Source: Flavobacterium sp. I3-2
Lineage (GTDB): Bacteria; Bacteroidota; Bacteroidia; Flavobacteriales; Flavobacteriaceae
Direction: 5' to 3'
NCBI RefSeq assembly: GCF_013389595.1
Contig: NZ_CP058306.1
Coordinates: forward strand, 2,604,001-2,668,000
DNA length: 64,000 bases
The notes beneath the pieces were generated by a model, which saw only the letters and a program-made list of their open reading frames with translations, did not search any database and was not told where the DNA came from. Positions 42,882 through 50,236 of this stretch are shown in pieces (the stretch's first letter is position 1; the number at the start of each line of letters is the position of its first letter). The position numbers were made by a program, and so were the translations under genes.

Positions 42882-43222
42882 TTTTTACTTGAACAGTTTT
42901 GGACTCCTTTCCATATAAAATAAGTTTAAATTATTGCGCTAAATCCCCGATTTGCGAACGTCATTTAAACTTATGTTTGGTAAATATAAGAATCTTGTTG
43001 TTTTAAATTAATGAAAAACAGTCAATTACTTGACTTTGTCATTTTTTTTCATTAACTTGTCTAAGCTTTTTAGCGTTTCGCTTTGAAAACGAGTTTTCAG
43101 CAAAATCTTTTGCAAAGCTTAGCAGGCAAAATAATCCTTATTTTTTGCCTTTAAAACAACTCCTTCTTATTAAAATTACCAAACTTTTATTCGGAAAGTA
43201 CGTCCTAAAATTGCGTACAACG
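42789..43222 (-). repeat. Exact 434-bp direct repeat, copy 2
   Basis: Offset of exactly 1,300 bp from copy 1. It carries E16 and the second non-coding cassette C17. Absence of any difference implies recent duplication. Confidence 0.93.
42882..43212 (-). ncRNA. Cassette C17: second copy of non-coding palindromic cassette
   Basis: Identical to 41582-41912, with the same four palindromes (for example the closing stem CTAAGCTTT / AAAGCTTAG at 43061-43122). Confidence 0.5.
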
Positions 43223-43411
43223 CGCCGCAGCTTTGCGAAGTGCGGGAATTTCACAAAACAAAGTTTGAAGAAATTCCAAAACACGAGCAAAACATTTTGG
43301 CTTTTGTAAATTTAATATTTTTTACAAAACGAAATGTATTTGCGACTTAAAAAGCCAAAACTTAAAAAAAAGCCTTTACACCGCATTTTGCAAAACTGAT
43401 GTTACATGTAG
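43213..43411 (-). repeat. attC-like element E17, first element of the array in gene direction
   Basis: Starts GCGTACAACG, stem CAGCTTTGCGAAGTGCGG / CCGCATTTTGCAAAACTG, inner GTAAATTTAATATTTTTTAC hairpin, ends GTTACATGTAG. Confidence 0.78.
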
Positions 43412-43767
43412 TAAAAGTACATAAAAATTGATTTCTATTTGAACGTCAAGAACTTCCGAAAAGTTTCAAAACGAATTTCATTTTTTTCTGATTTAACGAT
43501 TCAATTTCAAAACTAAAATTTTTCAATCTGAGTTATTTCATTGCGTTTACAGTTTTCGATTTGATTTCTTTTTCAGTTTTCGATTTAATTTGTTTCAATT
43601 TCTTTTTAAAACATTTTAATTCGTCAACTTAAAAACAAGATTTTTCGTAATGTTTTTCTTAAAAATAGAATTTTTCAAAGTTCAGTTTTCACGATATTTT
43701 GCTTCAATAATTTCAGAATATTCAGAAAAAAATTGAAGCACTAAATTTCACTTTAATTACATGTAAC
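43412..43767 (-). pseudogene. Cassette C18: degraded, no intact gene
   Basis: About 350 bases with ends GTTACATGTA (43401) and TACATGTAAC (43758-43767), a 10-base exact complement. Minus-strand frames show short coding-like pieces (FSEYSEIIEAKYREN; KKKLKQIKSKTEKEIKSKT) broken by stops. An internal tandem TTTTCGATTT(G/A)ATTT repeat lies around 43555-43595. Beyond 43767 there is no further attC-like element, so this marks the array's 5' edge. Confidence 0.5.
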
Positions 43768-43913
43768 ATTTATATACACGCAATATATAAAAAATAATTT
43801 ATTTGTTAAAATTTTTTGCGGGTTTAATAAAAATAAGCGATTAACGTAAATTTAATCATTGCGTATTTTGTATTGTTGAAGAAATATAAGCGAAGTTATT
43901 TTTAAAAAGAATT

Positions 43914-43943
43914 AAAAAAACGAAACTTATTTAGTTTCGTTTT
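43914..43943 (-). terminator. phoH terminator overlapping the stop codon
   Basis: ACGAAAC (43920-43926) pairs with GTTTCGT (43934-43940), flanked by A7 and T runs; the phoH TAA lies in the loop. 43768-43913 shows no gene and no integrase. Confidence 0.8.
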
Positions 43944-44976
43944 CTTTTATTTCTTCGTTTTGTTTCTGTTGATTTTCTTTTTTTGTTCTCGCTTCAATTC
44001 TTCGTTGAATGAATTTTTGAGGATCAAACTCGTTATCGGTTTCCACGTCTTTATAAGCTGCAACAATATGTTTTACTAAGCGATGACGAACAATATCTTT
44101 ATCATCTAAATATAAAACACCAATTCCGTCTACATCAGATAAAATCTCTAAAGCTTCTTTTAAACCTGAATTTACTTTTTTAGGTAAATCTACTTGACCT
44201 GGATCACCGGTAATTATAAACTTAGCATTTTTTCCCATACGTGTCAAAAACATTTTCATCTGAGAATGTGTGGTATTTTGTGCTTCATCCAAAATCACAA
44301 AAGCATTATCTAAAGTTCGTCCTCGCATAAAAGCTAATGGCGCAATTTGAATAATTCCTTTGGTAATGTAATCTTCTAAAGTTTGCGCGGGTAACATATC
44401 GCGTAATGCATCATACAATGGTTGCATGTACGGATCTAATTTTTCTTTCATATCACCAGGTAAGAATCCTAAATTTTCTCCAGCTTCAACAGCAGGTCGA
44501 GTTAAAATGATTCTTTTTACTTGCTTTTCTTTTAACGCACGAACTGCTAAAGCTACTCCGGTGTAGGTTTTTCCTGTTCCAGCAGGTCCAATCGCAAAAA
44601 CCATATCATTCTTGTTTACATAATCAACCAATTTTTGTTGATTTACACTCATTGCTTTGATTAATTTCCCGGCAACTCCATGAACCAAAATTTGGTCGCT
44701 TTTGTGCATATGCTGTTGCGGTAAATCATCCATAATCAATCGTTCGATGATGTTTTCGTTTAAGGTGTTATATTTCTGAAAATATTTGGTAATACGTTCA
44801 AAACGAACTTCAAAGACATCTAAAAGTTCTTCGTCACCAAAGGCTTTAACGGTTGTATCTCGAGCTACGATTTTTAACTTTGGATATAGTTTTTTAATAA
44901 TTCCTAAATGGATATCTTGAGGTCCCCAAAAATCTTTTGGAGTAATATGTTCTAATTCTATGATTCTTTCGTTCAA
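43927..44976 (-). CDS. phoH: PhoH family ATPase
   Basis: 349 residues. Walker A GPAGTGKT, then LTRPAVEAGENLGFLPGD, the FVILDEAQNTTHSQMKMFLTRMG Walker B region and TGDPGQVDLP. This is the standard-length PhoH/PhoL, an ATP-binding protein near RNA-processing systems. N-terminal residues 1-110 carry a KH-like region and IVARDTTVKAFGDE; the last 40 are charged and low-complexity. Adjacent to the cassette array on its 5' side and divergent from the SAM hydrolase gene. Confidence 0.92.
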   Translation of the reverse strand: MNERIIELEHITPKDFWGPQDIHLGIIKKLYPKLKIVARDTTVKAFGDEELLDVFEVRFERITKYFQKYNTLNENIIERLIMDDLPQQHMHKSDQILVHGVAGKLIKAMSVNQQKLVDYVNKNDMVFAIGPAGTGKTYTGVALAVRALKEKQVKRIILTRPAVEAGENLGFLPGDMKEKLDPYMQPLYDALRDMLPAQTLEDYITKGIIQIAPLAFMRGRTLDNAFVILDEAQNTTHSQMKMFLTRMGKNAKFIITGDPGQVDLPKKVNSGLKEALEILSDVDGIGVLYLDDKDIVRHRLVKHIVAAYKDVETDNEFDPQKFIQRRIEARTKKENQQKQNEEIKENETK

Positions 44977-45067
44977 AAGCTATTAGTTTTAATTAAAAAA
45001 AATTAGTTTTGTAATACTCAAATCTAACAAAAAAAATTAATAAACACTAATACATCATATTTAATTA

Positions 45068-45901
45068 ATGTCAATAATAACACTTACTACTGATTTTGGA
45101 ATTAAAGATCATTTCGTTGCTGTTGCCAAAGGAAAACTTTTGTCTTTGATGCCTAATTGTCAGATTATTGATGTTTCACATAACGTAGATTTTTATAATA
45201 TAACCAACGCAAGTTATATTATAAATGGTGTTTGTGATGCTTTTCCAAAAGATACCATTCATATTGTTTGTGTTGATGCAGAACTTTATGAAGTTGACAG
45301 CTTTGTTGCTCTTCATTGGAACGAACAATACTTTTTAGCTCCTAATAATGGTATTTTAGGAGTTTTAACAGAACAATATCCAGCCGATTTGATTGTTGAA
45401 TTAGAAGTTAATGCAAATGCAAAATGTGCGATGGATGTTTTTGTACAAACAGCATCGAAAATTTCTAATGGCGATAAACTTGAGAATCTAGGAAATGTTG
45501 TTGCCGAATGTGTGACTTTCGTTGATGTTAAACCAATTGTTTCGAATGATGAAAATTCGATTCGAGGAACAATTGTTTATGAAGATCATTACGGAAATGC
45601 GGTAATCAATGTATCTAAACGTATGTTTAACGACATCGGAAAAGGACGAAATTTTAGAATGTCAATTGGAAGTCGTTATAAAATCAGTCGTATTAATAAT
45701 TATTATTCCGATTTTAATTTAGAGGTCAAATCGCTTAAAGATTATGAAGGTGATGCTTTATTAATTTTTAACGAATTGGATTTCTTACAATTATCCTTAT
45801 ATAAATCAAATCCGGTTAAAACCGGAAGTGTAAAATCGCTTTTAGGTTTAACTTATCGCGATTCGGTAACCATTGAATTTGAAACAAAAGAACAAGAATA
45901 A
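45068..45901 (+). CDS. SAM hydrolase/chlorinase (DUF62) family protein
   Basis: 277 residues. The N-terminal ITLTTDFGIKDHFVAVAKGKLL and HNVDFYNITNASYII are diagnostic for the S-adenosyl-L-methionine hydroxide adenosyltransferase family, which cleaves SAM with water to adenosine and methionine. YEDHYGNAVINVSKRMF is the second conserved block. Physiological role is not settled. First gene of a run leading into gldF-gldG. Confidence 0.9.
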   Translation: MSIITLTTDFGIKDHFVAVAKGKLLSLMPNCQIIDVSHNVDFYNITNASYIINGVCDAFPKDTIHIVCVDAELYEVDSFVALHWNEQYFLAPNNGILGVLTEQYPADLIVELEVNANAKCAMDVFVQTASKISNGDKLENLGNVVAECVTFVDVKPIVSNDENSIRGTIVYEDHYGNAVINVSKRMFNDIGKGRNFRMSIGSRYKISRINNYYSDFNLEVKSLKDYEGDALLIFNELDFLQLSLYKSNPVKTGSVKSLLGLTYRDSVTIEFETKEQE

Positions 45902-45904
45902 ATT

Positions 45905-46201
45905 ATGTTTATACGTATTGTAAAATTAAGTTTTCACGAAGAAAAAATTCCCGAATTTTTAGAACATTTTGAAACGGTTAAAAATCAGATTCGAAATTTT
46001 CCAGGAAATAATTTTTTAGAAATGTATCGTGATAAAGACAATCCTTGTATTATATTTACATATAGTATTTGGAATGATGTGGCTGATTTAGAAAATTACC
46101 GTCATTCCGATTTGTTTAAAGAAGTTTGGGCATATACCAAACAACATTTTAACGCTAAGCCAGAAGCTTGGAGTGTTGATAAAATAGCATCTTTACCTTA
46201 A
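45905..46201 (+). CDS. Antibiotic biosynthesis monooxygenase (ABM) domain protein
   Basis: 98 residues, one ferredoxin-like ABM domain: RIVKLSFHEEKIPEFLEHFETVKNQIRNFPGNNFLEMYRDKDNPCIIFTYSIW with DLENYRHSDLFKEVW. Conserved members have heme-degrading or oxygenase activities, many are uncharacterised. It starts 3 bp after the previous stop, and gldF follows 7 bp later, so the four genes look like one operon. Confidence 0.87.
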   Translation: MFIRIVKLSFHEEKIPEFLEHFETVKNQIRNFPGNNFLEMYRDKDNPCIIFTYSIWNDVADLENYRHSDLFKEVWAYTKQHFNAKPEAWSVDKIASLP

Positions 46202-46208
46202 TTTATTT

Positions 46209-46934
46209 ATGAAAGCAATATTACTTCGTGAATTTAAATCGTTTTTCGGATCAATAACCGGTTATTTGGTAATCGGATTTTTCTTGTTATTAAACGGATT
46301 ATTTCTGTTTGTTTTAGACGGACCTTACAACATTCTTCAAAGTGGTTATAACGATTTGACTCCGTTTTTTAAATTGGTGCCTTGGATTTTGTTATTCTTA
46401 ATTCCGGCAGTAACAATGAAAAGCTTTTCGGATGAAAAAAAACAAGGAACCATCGAATTGCTTTTTACAAAACCTATTTCGATGCGAAATATTGTTTTAG
46501 GAAAATTTTTCGGCGCTTTTTGCTTGATTGTAATTGCTTTAATTCCAACCTTACTTTATATTTTTATTTTAAATCCGTACGGAAATCCTGCCAATAATAT
46601 GGATTTAGGAAGTACAATCGGAGCTTACATCGGATTGTTGTTTTTGGTAGGAAGTTATGCTTCTATCGGAATTTTTACATCAACGCTTTCAGATAATCAA
46701 ATTGTAGCATTTATCATTGCTATTGTTTTATGTTATGTTGCTTATTTTGGTTTTGATGAAATTACTTCTTTACTAAAAATACAAAATTCTTTTGTAGAAA
46801 AAATCGGTATGAATTACCATTTCAAAAGTATAAGTAGAGGAGTGGTTGATACCAGAGATTTGGTTTATTTTGTTTCTGTAATTGTGTTTTTTATTAGTGC
46901 AACGGTGTTTAATCTTAAAACGATGAAGAAATAA
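46209..46934 (+). CDS. gldF: Gliding motility ABC transporter permease GldF
   Basis: 241 residues with six predicted membrane helices (TGYLVIGFFLLLNGLFLFVL, FKLVPWILLFLIPAVTMKSF, FFGAFCLIVIALIPTLLYIFI and others). The EKKQGTIELLFTKPISMRNIVLGKF loop is the ABC-2 signature. With GldG it forms the GldAFG transporter needed for gliding in Flavobacterium johnsoniae; the ATPase gldA is elsewhere. Stop overlaps the gldG start as TAATG. Confidence 0.92.
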   Translation: MKAILLREFKSFFGSITGYLVIGFFLLLNGLFLFVLDGPYNILQSGYNDLTPFFKLVPWILLFLIPAVTMKSFSDEKKQGTIELLFTKPISMRNIVLGKFFGAFCLIVIALIPTLLYIFILNPYGNPANNMDLGSTIGAYIGLLFLVGSYASIGIFTSTLSDNQIVAFIIAIVLCYVAYFGFDEITSLLKIQNSFVEKIGMNYHFKSISRGVVDTRDLVYFVSVIVFFISATVFNLKTMKK

Positions 46935-48616
46935 TGACAGGAAAAGTAAAAAAATCCGTACTAAGTTTATTAGGAACTTTAGTTGCTTTATTAGCAATAA
47001 ACTTTGCTAGTTCGTTTGTTTTTTCACGTTTTGACTTAACACACGATAATAGATATACATTGTCAGAACCTGCTTTGAATATCATTTCAGAAGTTCAAGA
47101 ACCTATTGAAATAGAAGTTTATTTAGAAGGAAATTTTCCGTTAGAATTTCGTCGTTTACAAACCGAAACAAAACAAATCTTAGAGGAATTTTCTGCATAC
47201 AATAATAACGTAATTTATAAGTTTGTTAATCCGATTATTTCTGAAGAAAATGCGCTTCAAGTAATTGAACAAATGTATAAAGAAGGTTACAAACCAATTA
47301 ACGTAACTGTTAACGATAAAGGAAAACAATCGCAAGAAGTTGTTTTTCCGTGGGCAAAAGTTACTTTTCAAGGTAGAACAGCTCGTATTCCGTTGTTGAA
47401 AAACGCAATGGGAGCTTCAACCGAAGAAAAAGTGAATACTTCTGTTCAACATTTAGAGTATGCTTTTGTTGATGGTATTAATAAAGTAATTCACGAGAAA
47501 TCAAAAAAAATCGCCATCATCAAAGGTATTGGTGAAGTAAATGATATTTACATGGCTGATTTTTTAATGAGTTTAAGAGATAGCTATTTTATTGCACCAT
47601 TTACTTTAGATAGCGTAGCAATGAATCCACAAAAAGCATTAGCTCAATTAAGTGAATATGATTTAGCTATTATAGCAAAACCATCAAAACCTTTTTCTGA
47701 GGATAAAATTCAGGTTTTAGATCAGTATGTGATGAACGGTGGAAAATCGTTATGGATGTTAGATCAAGTTCAAGCAGAAATGGATAGTTTGAGCATGAAC
47801 GGTTCAATGTTGGCTTATCCTAAGGATCAAAGTTTGGGTGAAATGCTTTTTAAATACGGTATTCGTTTAAATCCGAATTTAGTTAAGGATGAAATGGGAA
47901 CTCCGATTAAATTAGCTACTGGTCAACAAGGAAGCGAAACCGTTTATGAAGAATTTACGTGGAAGTTTGCACCATTTGCAATGAGTACTTCCAATCATCC
48001 AATTGTTAAGAACATCGATGGTGTTAAATTTGATTTTGCAAACAGTATTGATACGTTGAAGAACGACATAAAGAAAACAATTTTATTACAATCTTCGCCT
48101 TATTCTAAAACAGTTGGTGTTCCGTCAGAAATTTCGTTAAATGTAATTGCAGAAGAAGTAACACCAGAAACATATAAAGACCACGGAAATATTGCTTTAG
48201 CGGTTCTTCTAGAAGGTAATTTTACTTCGGTATTTAATAACCGTGTACTTCCATTTGAAGATAAAAATTTTAAAAATAAAGGTGTTACCAATAAAATGGT
48301 TGTTATTGCGGATGGCGATGTTGCTAGAAATCAGTTAGACCAGAATTATGAACCTATGGAATTGGGTTACGATAAATGGACAAATAATTTATTTGGTAAT
48401 AAAGAGTTTTTAATGAATTCGGTAAATTATCTTTTAGATGATAACGGACTTATCAACATTCGAACTAAAGATGTGAAATTACCGCTTTTAAATAAAGAAG
48501 AAGTTTATAAAGATTATGATAAAATTAGAACGTTAATTGTTGGATTACCAATAGTTTTACTAATAATCTTTGGTTTTATATTTACCTATCTTCGAAAAAA
48601 GAAATACACAAAATAG
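46934..48616 (+). CDS. gldG: Gliding motility-associated ABC transporter substrate-binding protein GldG
   Basis: 560 residues. An N-terminal membrane segment, a large periplasmic region with the YTLSEPALNIISEVQEPIEIEVYLEGNFPLEFRRLQ start typical of GldG, and a C-terminal membrane anchor LIVGLPIVLLIIFGFIFTYLRKK. Partner of GldF. It is required for gliding in the model species, so the host is probably a glider. Confidence 0.93.
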   Translation: MTGKVKKSVLSLLGTLVALLAINFASSFVFSRFDLTHDNRYTLSEPALNIISEVQEPIEIEVYLEGNFPLEFRRLQTETKQILEEFSAYNNNVIYKFVNPIISEENALQVIEQMYKEGYKPINVTVNDKGKQSQEVVFPWAKVTFQGRTARIPLLKNAMGASTEEKVNTSVQHLEYAFVDGINKVIHEKSKKIAIIKGIGEVNDIYMADFLMSLRDSYFIAPFTLDSVAMNPQKALAQLSEYDLAIIAKPSKPFSEDKIQVLDQYVMNGGKSLWMLDQVQAEMDSLSMNGSMLAYPKDQSLGEMLFKYGIRLNPNLVKDEMGTPIKLATGQQGSETVYEEFTWKFAPFAMSTSNHPIVKNIDGVKFDFANSIDTLKNDIKKTILLQSSPYSKTVGVPSEISLNVIAEEVTPETYKDHGNIALAVLLEGNFTSVFNNRVLPFEDKNFKNKGVTNKMVVIADGDVARNQLDQNYEPMELGYDKWTNNLFGNKEFLMNSVNYLLDDNGLINIRTKDVKLPLLNKEEVYKDYDKIRTLIVGLPIVLLIIFGFIFTYLRKKKYTK

Positions 48617-48639
48617 TGTTGATAAAATAACTTTTTTTA

Positions 48640-48662
48640 TTGACATTAATAAAATATATTTG
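48640..48662 (+). promoter_or_regulatory. Candidate dnaN promoter
   Basis: TATATTTG (48655-48662) is a perfect TAnnTTTG -7 box, with TTG at 48640-48642. Spacing (12 bases) is shorter than usual for flavobacterial sigma factors, so only the -7 box is well supported. It lies 43 bases before the dnaN ATG. Confidence 0.4.
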
Positions 48663-48704
48663 TAGAAATAATTGTCAGAAAAGGCAAATTAAAAAATGAT
48701 TCAC

Positions 48705-49823
48705 ATGAAATTCATCGTATCGAGCTCGTATTTATTGAAACAATTACAAGTTTTAGGAAGTGTTATTAATAGTAGTAATACGCTGCATATACTTGACAAT
48801 TTTTTATTTGAACTTGATAACAATCAATTAAAAGTTTCTTCTTCAGATTTAGAAACAACGATGTCTGCTACTTTAGAAATTGAATCTACAAGTCAAGGTA
48901 GCATTGCAGTTCCAGCTCGTTTATTATTAGAAACTTTAAAAACGTTCCCAGAACAACCGTTAACTTTTACTGTAAAAGATAATAGTACAATCGAAATTAG
49001 TTCAGACTTAGGAAAATATGTTTTAGCGTATGCTCCAGGTGAAGAATTTCCAAAAGCAGAATTATTAGAAGACCCTTCTACAACGTTAATTCCTGCTGAG
49101 ATTTTAGCTACTGCAATTAGCAAAACCATTTTTGCTGCTGGTAATGATGATTTACGTCCGGTTATGTCTGGAGTTTATTTTCAATTTGCACCAACTGGAG
49201 TCATTTTTGTAGCAACAGATGCGCACAAATTAGTTAAATATTCTCGTACAGATATTACTTCTTCTACAGAAGCTAATTTCATTATGCCTAAAAAGCCATT
49301 AAATATTTTAAAAAGTATTTTAATGACTTCAGATGCTGAAGTTAAAATCGAATATAACGATTCTAATGCGATGTTCTCGTTTGATAATTATACATTAGTT
49401 TGTCGCTTAATCGACGGAAAATATCCAAATTACGAAGCGGTTATCCCTAAAGAAAATCCAAATAAATTAATCATCGCTAGAACTCAGTTTTTGAGTTCAG
49501 TACGTCGTGTTGCAATTTATGCTAATAAAACAACACATCAAATTCGTTTAAAAATTGCAGGAACAGAATTAAACATTTCTGCAGAAGATATCGATTACTC
49601 AAACAAGGCAGATGAGCGTTTAACTTGTGATTATCAAGGAGACGATATGCAAATTGGTTTCAATTCACGTTTCTTAACAGAAATGTTAAACAACTTACAA
49701 TCTGACGAAATTTTGTTAGAAATGTCTTTACCTAATCGTGCTGGAATTTTGACTCCGGTTGACGGTTTAGACGAAGGTGAAACAGTTACAATGCTTGTAA
49801 TGCCAGTTATGTTAAATAACTAA
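48705..49823 (+). CDS. dnaN: DNA polymerase III beta sliding clamp
   Basis: 372 residues from the ATG at 48705 (MKFIVSSSYLLKQLQVLGSVINSSN); a longer frame from 48696 adds an unusual MIH. Three clamp domains are recognisable, with NTLHILDNFLFEL, RPVMSGVYFQF and the terminal VMPVMLNN. It tethers the replicase to DNA and anchors repair proteins. gldG-dnaN order is conserved in flavobacteria. A terminator follows. Confidence 0.95.
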   Translation: MKFIVSSSYLLKQLQVLGSVINSSNTLHILDNFLFELDNNQLKVSSSDLETTMSATLEIESTSQGSIAVPARLLLETLKTFPEQPLTFTVKDNSTIEISSDLGKYVLAYAPGEEFPKAELLEDPSTTLIPAEILATAISKTIFAAGNDDLRPVMSGVYFQFAPTGVIFVATDAHKLVKYSRTDITSSTEANFIMPKKPLNILKSILMTSDAEVKIEYNDSNAMFSFDNYTLVCRLIDGKYPNYEAVIPKENPNKLIIARTQFLSSVRRVAIYANKTTHQIRLKIAGTELNISAEDIDYSNKADERLTCDYQGDDMQIGFNSRFLTEMLNNLQSDEILLEMSLPNRAGILTPVDGLDEGETVTMLVMPVMLNN

Positions 49824-49839
49824 ATTTATAATATTTTAA

Positions 49840-49875
49840 AAAAAATGTTTCGAATTTTAATTCGAAACATTTTTT
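49840..49875 (+). terminator. dnaN terminator
   Basis: 15-bp stem AAAAAATGTTTCGAA / TTCGAAACATTTTTT with a 6-base loop and T tail. Confidence 0.9.
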
Positions 49876-49917
49876 TTATGTTTCAATCTGAAATAGTAAT
49901 ACACAAAAAAAGTTGTT

Positions 49918-50147
49918 ATGAAAGAATCAAATAATTATATAAAACGTAGTCAACGAAATTACACCTTAAGTTTTTAAATCAGGGTAGATACTTTATTAAA
50001 GTCACTATAAAACAAATTCTAGATTTTGAATCTAAAGTAAAACATCTAGAGAAGAAGAATGTACAGTTTGAACATCAGAATCACATGTTAATTTAAAAGT
50101 AAATACATCAAGATGAAATTTAAAATTTAGAATCTATAGAACAAAAA
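49918..50147 (+). pseudogene. Degraded IS3-type OrfA remnant
   Basis: ATG at 49918 opens MKESNNYIKRSQRNYTLSF, the usual beginning of an IS3-family OrfA helix-turn-helix protein, and stops after 20 codons. Later in a different frame KQILDFESKVKHLEKKNVQFEHQ resembles the leucine-zipper end of OrfA. OrfB is absent. Heavily decayed; the rest of 49876-50236 has no gene. Confidence 0.5.
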
Positions 50148-50174
50148 ACAGTAGCAACATTTAAGCGCTACTGT
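50148..50174. terminator. Stem-loop near the ZIP gene end
   Basis: ACAGTAGC pairs with GCTACTGT around an 11-base loop. Poor T tail; terminator role for the minus gene ending at 50237 is likely but not certain. Confidence 0.45.
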
Positions 50175-50236
50175 CTAAATTTTTAATTTTTAAAATTATC
50201 GAAAACTATATATGTACTTTTAAGTTCTAGTCATTT

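Larger units (their letters stand above)
23061..43767 (-). mobile_element. Integron-like cassette array (18 cassettes, 17 full attC-like elements, no integrase)
   Basis: Genes, mostly minus strand, are separated by long imperfect palindromes. On the plus strand each palindrome starts with ...AAC-G, has an outer stem TTGGC / GCCAA and ends GTT.... Between two palindromes the cassette body begins GTT-n8 and ends with its reverse complement n8-AAC in nearly every case (for example GTTAGCTGAC ... GTCAGCTAAC). This is the layout of integron cassettes: the two ends rebuild R' and R'' of one attC on circularisation. On the minus strand genes start 10-40 bases after the core GTT and stop next to or inside the R''-like box. 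The core follows GTTRNNY rather than strict GTTRRRY. No tyrosine recombinase is visible in or beside the array. The type is inferred from structure; no search was possible. Confidence 0.8.

Noticed and set aside
23061..43411. CRISPR array
   Set aside because: Repeats are long, diverse and palindromic; intervals are genes of 300 to 2,900 bp; no spacer-like regular units and no cas genes.
23061..43767. Simple MITE or REP repeat family
   Set aside because: Would not explain the unit-specific complementary ends, the uniform placement at gene ends and the exact whole-unit duplication; a mobilisation by integron-type recombination fits better, though not proven.
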